From Sitta carolinensis (taxonomy: Eukaryota; Chordata; Aves; Passeriformes; Sittidae), in assembly GCA_032173965.1 (NCBI GenBank), contig CM063299.1, positions 3,283,501 to 3,347,500 on the forward strand: DNA of 64,000 nt. Reading direction: 5' to 3'. The notes under the pieces are model-generated. The model was not told the origin of the DNA and did not search any database. It saw only the letters and a program-made list of their open reading frames with translations. Shown here piece after piece: positions 22,501 through 36,160 of the stretch; position 1 is the stretch's first letter; every line of letters starts with the position of its first letter. Position numbers and translations under genes: made by a program.

Positions 22501-24339
22501 GCACCAGGAGCTGCTTGTTTGACAGTCGATTTACCAAAATGAATCTGTGGGATTATCCATTCTTCTGAAGAGTTCTGATGTACACAACCAGAGTTCTGGC
22601 TTACATAACACAAATCCTTAAACTCAATTAACCCACTCTTTGCAGAAAATATTTAGAACACATGACCAGGACTTGCTTGCCTTAAACCCCCACATAATTC
22701 TGTGCCCTTACAATCCCTCTTAGATATTAAATCCTGACCCATCAGACATTTATTTTTGCTGTGCAGTGCAAGCAGGTGATGTGTGATGGTGACATTAAAT
22801 GACATTAATGATCTCCCTCATCTCCAAACAGGTGTTGAAGTGGGGCCCCAGCCACAAGGTGTTGCTAGAGCTGATGTTTTGGACAAAATGAGGAAGATTG
22901 TCAAACATGGCCTTGATTTTGTGCAACTTTTTAATGAAGGTATGAGAGGTTACTGCATCCTGTGTCATGTCATTGCAGTATTTTAGGAGAATATTTTAAA
23001 AAAATGGGTTGGGCTATAACATTTTACAGTTAAAGAGGTAAAAAATTCAAGTCAGACCTGTGCACTACCTAAAATACACTCTGACAAAATAAGTGGTTTT
23101 AATTATTTCAGAGTACATTTTGTCAGTGGGTTGCTTGGGGTTTTTGTTATACAAAGAAAATAATACAGTTATGCATGTCAAAATTTCCATTATTATGTTG
23201 GAATAGTAAAGATTAAATACCACTGATACCACTGGGCTGTGCTACCAGCAAACAGACCTTGCATTGATTTCCTCATCTACAAAATAGGTGTTTTTAAGTG
23301 AAAAGTAACATTTCAGGAGCAAATTTAGACTTGAACTTCATGTGCCCCAGTACATGACTGGACCATCTTTCTACAACTTGGCTTTGAGGGGACAACCTGA
23401 TGATTTGAGCCATTCTGCAGAGAATAAATAATGCAATGTTCTTTTTAACAAGCAGTTTTTCATCTTGACATTAAATTACATTTACTCTTTCTAGGCAAGG
23501 AATTTCCACCATGCACTATCGAGGTTTTTAAAATAATGGAGAAAGTAGATTATCCCAGGAATAAGAATGGTGAAATTATTGCAATAATTCATCCTAAACT
23601 ACAGGTAAATTCTAAAATAGTTTCCTTTTTTGACATTTTCTACTTATTCCTGTGTTGCTTCTGCTACACTGTTGTATATTTTAGTAATAAATATTTAAAA
23701 TGCCAATATTGTCAATGGGTTTTATTGAATACTTTAGACCTCCCCTAGGTTAAGTTCTCTCACTAAGGTCATACATTCATTATTTCAGGAACTGTCTTGG
23801 GAATCACTGAATCTAAAAGCACTACAAAGAAGAAGACAATAAGATGGCTTGTAGTTTAAAATACAAACCTACTTTTTTAATTCTAAAATGAGTGTCTGTT
23901 TCCAATCAATTGTGAGCATCTACAGTTTCCTTCTAATTCATGCTACCAGTGAATTCTGAAAATGAGGGCCAGACATACAAAATTATCTATTAAGATTAAA
24001 AGGAATTATTTTAAAAGCTTTTGCCATAAACTGCAGAAATTAGCATAATTAGCATTAACTCAAGAATCACATAAAATACACAGAAAGCTGAAAGCAAATA
24101 TATTCTGTTTATTTTCTTTCCCTAAGGATCAAGACTGGCAGCCACTGAAGAATGGTGATCCCCTATTTTTGACTCTTGATGGAGAAGTAATTCCATATGA
24201 GGGGAACTGTACAGTCTACCCAACATTTATTAATGAAGCTGCATATTATGAAAAGAAACAAGCTTTTGTAAAAACAGAGAAAATCAAACTCACTGCAAAA
24301 CACCTCAGGTTGCCACTGTCAGAGCAGAGCACTTCTTAA
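19340..24339 (+). CDS. ASPA: ASPA, aspartoacylase (6 coding exons, one frameshift)
   Basis: Exons: 19340-19566, 20978-21172, 22334-22427, 22832-22939, 23495-23604, 24127-24339. With one missing base restored they encode 315 residues (human 313). Aspartoacylase is a cytosolic zinc enzyme that hydrolyses N-acetylaspartate to acetate and aspartate; loss causes Canavan disease in people. Zinc ligands are visible as His18 and Glu21 in GGTHGNE and His113 in FDLHNT. The substrate-binding YIDCDLNR is intact, and the catalytic glutamate is in [10 protein letters not shown]. Exon 2 is 195 bases where phase requires 196. One base is absent near 21096, right after HNT, so the literal frame ends at a TGA (22368-22370) after 152 residues. 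All exons downstream remain open and conserved, which argues for a sequencing error or a very recent loss. Confidence 0.93.
20978..21172 (+). CDS. ASPA: ASPA coding exon 2 (contains one-base deletion)
   Basis: Encodes [20 protein letters not shown] and continues to FDLHNT, with the third zinc ligand. After HNT the frame must shift by one base to give [13 protein letters not shown] and MVHYIK, which match the family. The acceptor is a tandem ACAGCAG (cuts after 20977 or 20980); alignment length favours the first. Donor AAG/GTAAAA. Confidence 0.9.
22334..22427 (+). CDS. ASPA: ASPA coding exon 3
   Basis: Ninety-four bases encoding [20 protein letters not shown] and then [11 protein letters not shown]. 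In the unrepaired frame coming from exon 2 it contains the premature TGA at 22368-22370. Confidence 0.93.
22832..22939 (+). CDS. ASPA: ASPA coding exon 4
   Basis: Encodes [20 protein letters not shown] through FNE. The glutamate in VEVGPQPQG corresponds to the catalytic Glu178 of the human enzyme (residue 175 here). Confidence 0.94.
23495..23604 (+). CDS. ASPA: ASPA coding exon 5
   Basis: Encodes [20 protein letters not shown], then [17 protein letters not shown], ending in phase 0 at CAG/GTAAAT. It begins the C-terminal domain that shapes the active-site channel. Confidence 0.94.
24127..24339 (+). CDS. ASPA: ASPA coding exon 6 (last)
   Basis: Encodes [20 protein letters not shown] through [17 protein letters not shown] to a diverged tail and TAA at 24337-24339. 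An AATAAA at 24419-24424, 80 bases past the stop, is a good polyadenylation signal. Confidence 0.94.
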   Translation, partial: DQDWQPLKNGDPLFLTLDGEVIPYEGNCTVYPTFINEAAYYEKKQAFVKTEKIKLTAKHLRLPLSEQSTS

Positions 24340-24418
24340 GAGCTTGTTACAGATTTTTCATAGAAAAAGTGGATTTCTTTGTGAAGTCCAGGGTCATTCA
24401 GTAGTAACTTGTGGGATA

Positions 24419-24424
24419 AATAAA
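24419..24424 (+). terminator. ASPA: ASPA polyadenylation signal AATAAA
   Basis: Canonical hexamer 80 bases after the ASPA stop codon in AT-rich sequence. Confidence 0.6.
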
Positions 24425-27149
24425 TGCAGAATCTAATTTTAAATTGTAATTTAATTAACCTTGCTGAGCACTTTGAGATCTATTGTCATAATGCTGATTA
24501 TGACTCTGTTTATTGTTCTGGTAGACTCCTATAGATGCAAAGAATTTATAAATATTTTTATGAAGTTTTTATGAAGAAGCTCACCCACAGTACTACACTA
24601 TATACAAAAATTACAGCTTTTCTACTTCATAACACCAAGCCTCAATAACCAACACTTTTTACAGTCCTTGAAATTAATTCCTCAGGTAAACACACAAAAT
24701 GTGAGACAAAGGAAAAGCTGGGCAGAGAGAAACAGGGGGAGGGTGTGTATAATAAATGATATTATCTGCATATGTGACTGACCCCCACTGTGCTGAAGTG
24801 GGAGCCTTGGGGTTTAATATGCTTTTGTACTTACAAACATAAAAACAAGCTAAAAACAGGATTTCAGAGAAATGTACTCTAAAAAGCTTTGCATTTCATT
24901 TTAGCATGTTTCACAATTAATTCAAGCTGCTTCTGATTCAAGGCAAGATTTAGGCAGTTATTCTGGTTTTGATGAAGAGCAGTGCATAAACCATACCTGA
25001 GTATTCCAGAATGGAAATTCAGAAGAATTCCATATGGAGAGACTTGTTCTGTATCTGTAGAGAAAAACCTGTCATAACATCTTAAAAAGAGAAAAAAATG
25101 GGGGTTTAATTAATTTTCTAAAGTTGTTTTTTACATATTTGACAAGTTAGTGATAAACATTAAGAACTTTGCATAAGGATATATTAATTATTTACTGAAA
25201 GATTAATTGTCCAGATAACTCATATTCTACCTTTGAAAAGTGATGTCATCCTCATTTACTACTAAACTTAAAGCATTTTCTCCTTGCCTTTGTGTAACTC
25301 CTGTAGCAATAAAATAAAACACAGGGCAGAACGTCGATTGAATGTTTTATTTCCTTAATTTAAATAAAGCTGGTATAAAAAGCACAGAATTACCTGCTCT
25401 AGTCATTATTCAGAGTATCCTTGGTAAAACCTGGAGACAGCACATGGTTGATGTGAGCTGGCTGAGCTCTGTGGCCACACAGGGAGGGCAGTTCCTCAGG
25501 GGGAGCTCTCAGAAACCACTCCCAGCTGGTTCCTGAGCTCATCCTCCCAGTTTTGTGCCCGGGCAGGGACACAGCTCCTTCCTGTAGGGTTTTTGTGCCT
25601 TCCCTGTCTCACAGCCCAGAGGTCTCCTCGAGTTTCCAGTGGCTGCAGCCTCAGGGCCCAGCCTCCTTCCTGAGTGTGTGTGAAGAGGTATTTTTTCCCT
25701 TGGTACAAAAACTGGCACTGAAAGGATCTGAGCAGACCTGTGCAGTCCTGAGGCAATGATGTCCTTTCCTGGGCAGCTTTGGGGCAAACTTCACCAGCAG
25801 CAATCCAAGATTCCCAGACCGCTGGAATTCTTCTCACCCTCACATCTCCTACTGGGAAAGCCAAACAGTGCTGGGGTGTGACGTGCTCTGTGGGTACACA
25901 AATGTCCTTTTTCTCCAAGTCCTGTGCCAGAACACAGGAATTCTGGCTGTTCCTGCCAGAACAGAGCTGAAGCTCCCTGTGGATCCCAACCATCCAGGCA
26001 TGTTGGAAATTCCGGCCACGGCGTCGGTCAGGAGCTGGTTGGGCAGCAGGGGATATTTGTCCCTGAAAATATCTTTGCATTATCCTTCCCACTGCAGGGT
26101 TCCCTCATGCTCTCTTCTGTCTTAAGAAAGTCTTTTGGATCATTTTGCCCACAGCTGCAAAATCCAATGCAATTCTTATTATCATTCAAACACAGAACTG
26201 AGCTCCCCAGAGTCTCACCTAAAATAGCACCTTTAAAACAGGCACCACATGAATAATTCTGATGAAAAGCCATGACACTGGAGACACATGTTAATTGAAA
26301 TTTAAAAGTACACAGAACAAATGTTTCTCCTTACATATACACACATAAAATAGAAAACTAAAAATATAATCATAGTACTTGGTCATCAAAGGTAATGAAA
26401 TAAGAGCTACAGAAATGCATTACAGACTCCTCTGAATAAAAAATAAAGTCTGGAATTACATTGCATTGGACTAGTTTTGTTCACCTTGGGGAGAAATACT
26501 GACTTCTGATTTTTCTGAACTGCAAAAATTAATTCAGAAGAACTTCCAGTGTGGTAACTTTTTATGTAGGGAGATGCAACAGCATGGAAAAGCCAAGGAG
26601 GAAAAGCAAGGCTGTGACTGGAACAACTATCCTCCCTCAGGAATTATATTCCTGCCCTGTTATTTCATGGGGAGGCACAGACACACAGCAATAAATAAAC
26701 AGCAATAAACTCAATTACTCCTGGGGACTGCACAGAGGAAAACAGATCAGGCAAATCCACTGGGACCTGAGGAGGCTTTTTCCAACTTATGGGACCCAGC
26801 CTCCAGTAACACTGACAGTCAATGCAAAAGCTGCAAATGCACCCAGAACCTTGTTACTTCAAAATAACATACTTCATTTAGTCGTCTTCAGAACTGAAAT
26901 GCTTTGCTTCTCTCCACAACAAGAACTTTTTTGTTCTCAGTGTACAAAATGAGTTTCTCATGAGTTAGAGATTCCAAAAACCAGCAGATTGGCATCGTGA
27001 TGACCTTAATTTTCCACAAAAGGAAGAAATACCTCACATTTGACCTTTTTTATCCAGTTAAACATCTCGAGCCAAGTTTGAGGAGCATCAGGCAAACTTG
27101 GACAGCAACAGTTTGAGAGGCTCAGAACTGACCCAGTGAAATAATCCCA
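24425..27149. other. Spacer between convergent ASPA and TRPV3 ends
   Basis: Mostly AT-rich with a GC-richer block at about 25430-26110. That block contains a 198-codon open frame on the minus strand (26092-25496), overlapped by open frames on the other strand. It resembles no protein I know and has no splice or polyadenylation context, so it is treated as chance. Confidence 0.5.
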
Positions 27150-27155
27150 TTTATT
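27150..27155 (-). terminator. TRPV3: Possible TRPV3 polyadenylation signal
   Basis: TTTATT on the plus strand, AATAAA on the gene strand, about 165 bases past the TRPV3 stop. Other copies lie farther downstream, so use of this one is not certain. Confidence 0.35.
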
Positions 27156-27317
27156 TCAGCTCAGCTGCTCTGAATAAATGGGTTCAAGCCATCAGACTGT
27201 GTCACTGAAAGTTTGTGTTCCAGCTGGCTACAGCTGCCCAAAACAGCCACAAAGCTTTCAGCATCCACTGCTGATGCTTTTAACCTTCAGAAGAGCCACA
27301 CGTCAAGCCCAGCACAA

Positions 27318-27412
27318 CTAAACAGAAGTTTCAGGCAAATCATCCATTTCTTCAAACGTATTCAGGGTGTTTTTGCTATTAGTTCTTGAATTATCTTGAA
27401 TTTTGCTTGGAT
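27318..27412 (-). CDS. TRPV3: TRPV3 coding exon 17 (last)
   Basis: Encodes [20 protein letters not shown] and [10 protein letters not shown] before TAG. The C-terminal PETSV matches human TRPV3. Confidence 0.95.
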
Positions 27413-30400
27413 CTGCAAAAAAATGCATTGTAAACAAAACAGGATATGGTAGAAACTGTACAGGCAAGAACAGAGTTTTATACCTTTTTTTTGTTGTTAA
27501 AAACATGGATTTATTTAAACAGCAAGCTCTCAGTTTGCTACCATATCTCCTACAGAAATTTTTCACCCCAGAGGGAGCTCAATTCTCAGGACATTCCTGC
27601 CCTGGCAGCAGATGGATGTCTTGGATTTCCTGGCCAATATTTATGTCATCCAATATATATGTTACAAAACTTGTTTGTCACCAACCCTCTCTCCAAGTCT
27701 TTAAAAGTAATTTAACACCACTGCCCTATCAACCATTAGTTTCTCTAGCAATAATGTGTGGCTTAATACAAGAGTTTCTATTTTTAAAGGTATAAAACTG
27801 CACCAAAAGCATTTCTAAGAAGAAAAGGTTCTGCAAATAGGATGTCATAAAATTCCACTGTACCTGTTGGCCCTGGATCTTCATTAATAAATGAAACATG
27901 GGTTTTCCACTCAGTCCATTTCACTTCATTAATCCTGTTTACATTGGACATAAATTGTGTTATCACCATGCATTTTCCCCCAGCTCCATCACTGATCTGC
28001 CCCCTTTATTCCTCCCTGGGACTGTCACACTTTACCACCTGCTTTGCTGGCACTTACAGCCTGAATGTCTTTTGCACTGTCAGGCACTATATGAAGGTGA
28101 GAATAATACCAAGGCTACTTCGTAATTTCACACTTTGTTAGTACAGTCTTGAAATATTTAAGTATTTTTCATTAAACAGCACAATTCTTTAATATGCTAA
28201 TCATCAATTACCAATCAACTCCACTGTGATTGCTTTTAAGCTGACATTCAAAGGAGATTATGATAAAGTGACATTTACTGCAAGCAGATTTGATGCTTCT
28301 ACAGTAAAAACATATGAAGATGAAAATCTGCTTTCTTACCAGAAGATATACATTTTCCCTATTTAAACAACTGCTTACAACAGATTATATTTTTGTGCCT
28401 CCAGCATAATTTGTAGAGATAATAGAAATATTTTAAAGAAGGTTTTGAGGAGAAATAACCTTGAAGCAGCATAAAGAGAGCAGAATTGATAGCACATTAT
28501 TCCAGCTTTGCTTTACCTTAAACACAACCTGGTGTCATTTTCAGCCACTTTACACCGTTCTCCCAACTGGAATTTTTTCCTCAGGCATTTTGGTAAGAAT
28601 TTTTCAAATTCCAAAATAGTCCTGGCTCTCTATTGGCAGTAAATAGTAAAATGAGTATGGTTAGCCATGATTTCACAGCATGTACAGTCTGCAGTTTATA
28701 ACAGGTCAAACCTCCACCCAAAGCCAACACCAAAACCAGCAAATCACTGACAATTTGTGGAAGTAGGGATTCAGATTCCTGGAATAATAGTGAACTATAT
28801 CATCCTGTGACATATCCAGGGGAATGAAAGTCATGGTGCATGGGTTGGAAATCCAAGCCATGATATTACCTTTAGGATTGTAAATTCCAAAGTTACTGCA
28901 ATCCTCTAAATGCTGGAATCATTTATTTCTATTAGTCACACACAAAACCAAGTGAGGATTTTTTTAACACTCAGCCTGTTGTGTCAGCATGAGGGTTTTA
29001 GCCCGAGCCCCTCCCAGACAAACCTGGAGTTTCCAGATGTGCTCGCTCTCCTTAGAAATGTCCTCCACGGTTTCTCCCATTAACGCAATCAGCATGTTCA
29101 AGAGAAGGACAAAAGTCAGCACAACGAAAGTTATGAGGAGCAGGAGAAAGAGGACAGGGTACTTGGAGTTCTGCTGGATCTCCAGGTCACCCAGTCCTAG
29201 GGTGAGCTTGAAAAGGTCCATCAGGACAGGCCCCAGGCTGCTGTTGGAACGGCACTCCCCGTCCTCCTGGCACGTCTCGATCAGCGCAGCGAGAGCTGAG
29301 AAGAAAGCACAAGGAAATTTCAGTCACAGTCATTACTTAGGAATACAGGGCGTTTCATCCCAAAGAATTCAAACTGCTTAAGAGGGCCAGAGCTGGCCCG
29401 CCACACAGAGCAGCCAGGTGACAAGTACAGGAAGCAGAAATAGCCCACATCCAAATGAAATTCCAGGGATTTGAGACCGAGGCAAACAGCTCATCTGTTC
29501 ACATCTAAACTGAACATCCAGAAGAAACCCCAGCATGAGCTCTCATGAAAACAGGGTTCTTATTCGTAAGAATGCTAAAATTTTTACTCACACAGAGCAT
29601 CAGTGCTTTTCTCCAGTAATATTTACCTACTCCAAATCCCAGCAAAAACACGATATAGACAACTAAAAACTTTATCACATCTTGCAGGATGACCTGAAAA
29701 TGGAATGAAACAGTTGATAGGAATTAAAATTCAGAACTAGTTTCATGCTTTTGAATTCTGCAGGGATACAGGGGAGGCACACACTAAAGCATCAGGCTGC
29801 TTTCCTTGAGCAAACAAACCCAAAGGTCTGATTTTTTATCTCAAGCCTGCTGTGTTCTCTGAGAGTGACTAATTCTGTACAATACAGACATTATAGATTA
29901 TGATGCAATTAAATTGCAGAACTACATTAGCTGGAACAAACACAAGCTACTCATAGTTAATGTAATAAAAATGTCAATATTAAGATACAAACTAGTTCCT
30001 GCTGTTGAAGAACAACAAATAGTGTGTTCTGCTGAAAATAATGCATAAAAACTGGAATTAAGACATTTCAAAATGAACTATAAAATACATATAATTGCTG
30101 AATATACTTGATTTGGATTGTAGAATAATGAAATATCATCAGGCAGGTGAAACAAAAGAAAAGCAGGTGAAACAAAAGAAAAACTTGCCTTTTGTATCAT
30201 CACACTGTAAATGCCCATGGACTGGAAACCTCTGGTGAAATAGAGCATATTGGCCCAGCCAAGGGCCATTGCCAAAACAAGACACACCAGGTGTTCTTTG
30301 TAGGAAAACAAGTACAAAAAGACAGAGAAGATCACAAGCAAAGCTTGTATAAAACTGTTAAAAAACAAACATATATGTAAAAGAGAAATTACTAGCACAA

Positions 30401-33400
30401 AACCAACAACAGAATGGAAAAACACGAAAACAAGATTTCTTTGCTCTTTAGGCTTAATTAGTAATTTCATGCTGCTTTTTTATTCTCCCTGTGAAATTGG
30501 CATTATAGTTTAATGATAAAATAGCTCAGTGTGAGTGGTATAAGTATATTAACATACTAGGATTATATTTATTAAAGCTTAATTTAGGCAAACTATTCTC
30601 CCCAAAACAGCTGCTCAATGCAGATTTTGCTGACAGAGACATTAAGAATCCTTACAATATCTTAGAAGCCATTTAATTGCAGTTTTAGCTTAATGAATTG
30701 ATTGAATCATCACAGATTTTCCACTATCAGGGAAGACATTGGCAAGTGGAAAAAATCCACTCCATGCACATCAAGCCTGGTGACAGTGCAACCAACAGTT
30801 GGCGTTACAGAAAAGTTGCAGGTAAACTTACATCCATCCCACTAAAACTGATAACTCTGAGGAAAATAGGGAATATCTACTACAGGAGCACATTCTCTGG
30901 GACCACAAGATAGAGAATTTTATATGTAGTAGAAAAAAAAAATATATAATATCAGACTTACAATGCAAAGTGGAACCAGGCATCAGAGAGAATCGACTGC
31001 AGGTCTGAGGGTCTGAGCAGGAAGATGGCCACACTCTGTGCAGGCAGAAACAGAAAACACAGGCATGGGGGAACAGAAAACAGACCTCAAAATCTGTTTT
31101 TCAGAATAATTTAATTGGTTTTCTAAACTAATCCATCTACTGATAAGGTGTGGTAACTTGTAGAAATAATTTTTATAGGCCTGTAAATTGAAAGGTTAAA
31201 ATTCTGTCATCATCATTATTTAGGTTACTGTTTTTAATTACTTATAGTACATGCAAAGTTATACCATAGGATTTTTTCTTTCATTATTTGCAATTCTTTT
31301 GTCCTTAAAGCCAATAATTTGACAATACTGATACTATACAAATACCAAATTTCTGCATGGACTATTTGAAAAGCAAACACCCTTATAGTTGTTTCACAGT
31401 TGTACTCAAATATGTAACCAGGGTCATTCTGAATAAGTGATTGTGCCAAAGACTTGAAAATTACACATATCAAAGATACTCCATGTGTATTGCCAATATC
31501 AGCAGCAGCATATTCTTAAATTTAGAGACATTCTTTACAAATTAGCTGTATATTTGTTACTAAAAAAATCAACTTACCTCTTTTATGGCTAAAAATATTG
31601 CTCCTAACATAACCATCACCTGTCCTGACAGCTGCAGCCACCCCACTCCTCGGGTCAGAGCCAGTGGATAAGGAGGAGCCTGCAAGACAAATCCAGAAGG
31701 GAAATCTCAGTTCTATCCCTGAAGGGTAAACCAGAAACCCTCATACCTGTAACTCTCTGGGTTCACAATTTTCTTCCCTTCCAGGGAGAATTTTCTTGAT
31801 GTATTTACACAATCAGCCCTCTAACAGTGGTGTTTGAAATATTGGAAATTTCTTTCTTAAAGGAAAAACTAAATACCCTCTTCCCACCTTTAGAAATTTT
31901 ACAGTCTTTGTATCATGTCTTTATATTTTAGGTCATTCCTACAAAATGCAAATCTGGTGCACCCACACTGATGTCTCTCCATACCCAGATATTCCAATAT
32001 CTGCTCTTGTTTTAGCATTTTAAATACAATTCAGGAATTGCTATTGCCTTTTAAGTCAGTAAACTTTGGTGAGATCCAGCTGCTGTACTCACTTCATTTA
32101 CATTAGGCCTGTGGTAGGAAACCAATGTTAATGTCACATTGTAGAGGAAATAAAAACAGCAGGACATGAAAAACATGTGCCGTGCAAACTTCTTCCATTT
32201 CATCCTCAGGAGTGAGTTCAGAGGCTCCAAAGTCAGCATTTCATGACGATTCTGAGGAGAAAAAAAAAAAAAAAGTTTAAATATTTCAACTTGCTGCCTG
32301 TAAGGAAACTGAATTTTTAGGTGTGAATTCTGTATATTCCATTCCATGCTATCTTGCTGTAGAAACACCTCTGTGCTCAGGGATGTGCCAGACCTGGGAC
32401 AAAGGGACAATTCCTCCTCCTGCTGGAATAAGCTGCCATTCCCAGCCTGGTGAATTAGGACTGAGCTAAAACTCTCCTGTGAGCTCCTGGTCCTGCTCCC
32501 TATGGAAGTTTTGTGGCAGGATTTGAATTCAGCCAATATAAAATCCAGGCTTTGTAAATCAAACACCTAAAATACAAACCTGTTGAGTAAAATTTATTTG
32601 GTCTGACCAGCTAAGCCATATTTATGTTCCTAAGTCAAATTCATGCTTCAAATGTAGGAAAAGACACTCCCAAAATAACTAACCTGTGTTGCAGGAGCTG
32701 CTGAATGCATTTTTGCTTACAGCTGACATTATGCAGCAGCATAAAACTTATCTTACTCCTGATACAAAAACTGACTGTTCACAAGTACTTCAGTTGTTTG
32801 CCAGGCTGACACATCTAAAATGGGAGCACTGCTAGGAAAAAAAAAATATATAAAAAATAGGCAACTCACACCAATATTTGTATTATAGACAATGATCTCC
32901 AGCACTGAGTTGTCAGCAGTGGTATCCAGCTCTGTCAGATCATACAGAGAAGACTGAACAGGACCATAAGCCCAGTCTGTGAATTTTCTTGACAGGCTCC
33001 TGTTTGGCTTCTCTCTGATCTCTCTGCTCAGGATGTACTTCAGAATCTAAAACATGAATAGATCATTTGTCAGCAGCTGTGATGTTCATGGGAAAGGAGA
33101 AAGCACATGAATATACTTGCCCAAACTCCCACCTTGTACCTATAACATTTTTTACACTTGTGCAATTTAATGTGCTGGTAATTGTGTTATTCACTGAGGG
33201 GTGCTGGAGGTGAAAAACCTCTAAGAAATAAATTCAGTGTTTTTAATGCCTCCAGATTTTCTGTCAGAGATATTTTTCTAAAGGATGAAAGCACAATTTT
33301 CCATGTGTTCATTTATGCCTTCCTTGAACTTAATTACTTTCTAAATCATCCCATTGCCAATTCTTTACACTACAGTTGATTTATGCAAACCAAATTCTAC

Positions 33401-36125
33401 AGCAGTACAACAAAGCAGTTCCAGTGAGTTTTCTGAAATTGTTTGGTGCTAAATGCAGAATTTCTCTACAGCAGAAGGCTGGTTCTAAACAGCTTGTGTA
33501 GTTTGTACAGAGAGAGGGAGTTACAGAGAAACCCTGAAGCAAAAAAACAACACTGCAATGGCAATATTTGTGTTTTGAACAAAATTAACTCACCAAATAC
33601 TGATACAGAACAGCATAACCAGTCTGGAAAGAGATGTGGCAGAGCACAAGTTTCTCTTACATGCTACTGAAATCACACCCACCTCTAATTTCCCATTTTT
33701 TGCAGCTAATTGCAGTGGTGTCAAACCCTCCTTATTCTTGGTTGTTTCCAGATTTCTGTCTTTACTTTTCAGCAGAATCATGTCATACATTCTGATCACA
33801 AAGTCATTCTGTGTTTTGGAGTCCTCTGCCACGGTAACTAATGCATGGAGGATGTTGTTTCCTCTGGAATCCTGAGAGGAAATATTGGTCCTGGCATTGT
33901 CCATTAACAGCTCAATTATGTCTGGCTGGTTGGTACATGCTGCTAAAGCCAGGGCAGTCTCACCTACAGAATCACAAAATGCAACAAGTGGTCGTATTTT
34001 ATTTCAAGCATTCAAATCAGAATAGAAAATATTGTGTTAAACATCTGAATATATGAAAGCACATTTATATATTGATTGTGCTGGATTAAGCTCTTGTTTT
34101 ATGGAAGTTTTTGGTATTCCTCCTTAACTTTTCAGAAATATCTCAATTCCACTTACCAAAATAAAAACCTTCATGCTTGTGTTTGGGATTAAAGAAAATG
34201 CCCTGGGCACGAGCATTGACATCAGCTCCTTTTTCTATGAGGCTCTGGGTGATTTCATACTGTCTCCTCTCAATGGCAATATTTAGAGCTGTCTGGCCTG
34301 AAAAAGCAGACACAGGGATTTAGGGCTCAGTTTCTCAAGCACACTCTGAAACATTAATGATGTTTCACAAAAGATTTCACAGTGATAATGAATAAAAGTT
34401 GGTTCAAGGGATTTAAACCATCATTATTTTATGGAGGGTATGTTTAACCATATACCTGAAACTGCTATCAGATGGCAATACCTTTATATGCCTCTTCTGT
34501 GTATGCTGCATTGATAAATCTCTCCAAAATGCCATTTTCCTCAGCAAAGGACAGGAGCATGTTCACTATCTCGTTTGTGTTCTGGTTGATGTTCAGCAGA
34601 GCTTTCATCAGACAAGTTTTGCCAGTGTCTGAAGCCGTGAACTTTTTCATCAGGTAATCTACAAGAGTGAATTTCGAGATTACATCACTGTTATTTATTA
34701 AACTTCTGTTCATTAGGGGTGAAACCTGAGGGATATAGATACACACAAACTATTTGCCAAACCATTACTCCATCCTGTTCGTATTTGAGGCAACCTTGGT
34801 TATCCTGCTGGACATCCCAGCACCACAACTCCCAGCTCAGAGGGAAATAAAGACATTTCCCAGGTTTAGGCTGCACCTTTGCAGAGCTGGCAGCCCCGGG
34901 TGCCTGCAGAGCTCACCTGGCCCGGGCAGGTTGGTGCAGGCGCTGGCTCGCTCCTTCAGCTCGGCCAGCAGCCGCTGCAGCTCCTCCACATTCCCCTCGG
35001 ACACTGCCCGGAACAGGTTCCTCTTCAGCTTCTTCCTGGCACTCGTCAGCTCAGGGCCTTGGCATGTGTTAGCACTGAATTGTAAGAAACCATCGTGAAA
35101 TTGCTATTCAAGTTAGCCTGGTTTATTTTAGGTTGTTTTTTTTTTAAGAAGAGTAAAGCCAGCTACAATTATTCGCCCCAGCCTACTGAACTTGCCCCGC
35201 CTCCGTGGGTAGCTGAGAACATTTCTCACGGTGCTTATTTACAGGGAAGTGGGCTGTTGAGAGGGTGTTTTACTATAAACAGCACGTTTTTCAAGTATTT
35301 TGTGGCTTTTTGAGTTTATCTATTCTTGTAGATTAAAGGCTAAGAACACTTCTTTGCCACTCAGTGCTGAGGTTACCTGGTGCTGCTCTCACAGCAGAAG
35401 AGAGTTCTTAACCTCACATCTTACACCACTTTCTGATCATCCTTTATTCTGGAAAAAGAATGATTTCATACTTCCCCCAAGCAGAAAAACTCCATGCCTG
35501 GTTGTGGTGTGTAGGTCCTGCTTTGCCATTTAAACACACCCATTAAATATAAAGAACCCTCACACTAAATATGAAAATTGAGACATTAGAGATGTTCATT
35601 TCAACAATTAATTACTGAAGGACCAGAAAGGCATGCACACACATGACCTTTTATTCTAAAACATGGCAGGAAAAATAGGTAATACCTACCCTACCACAGA
35701 TTTAATCAGTTGAAAATGTGCTGAGAAATATTTGTGTCTCCACTCACCCACAGCTGTCCACGTTAGGGCTGTACTCAGTGGCATCATCCTGAAGAGACTG
35801 GGGGGAATCCATGTCTTCTCCATTTCCAGATGCACTGCAGAGAAAGAAAAGCAAATGTGCCGAGATATTAGCAGGTATTTTGGCAAATTGCATGAAGGAA
35901 CAGTCAATGGTATGATACTAGAGATTAATTAGTCCAATTTCACATTGGTCTTGTAATTCCATAATTTTATCTCCCACATGGATTTTAAAGTGAGTGATAA
36001 AAATGAAGAGACTCACAGGATTTTATTATATTTTAAAATGATCACACTAGGAAAGCAATGTGCTTTGTGTTTTATTATTTCACTGCAGATCCTGAAACCG
36101 TGGGAACAGGGTTTTTTTTTGGTTG

Positions 36126-36160
<35 letters not shown>

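Noticed and set aside
36127..36157. T31 tract as the tail of a processed retrocopy
   Set aside because: No gene-like body or target-site duplication was seen next to it; treated as a simple homopolymer.
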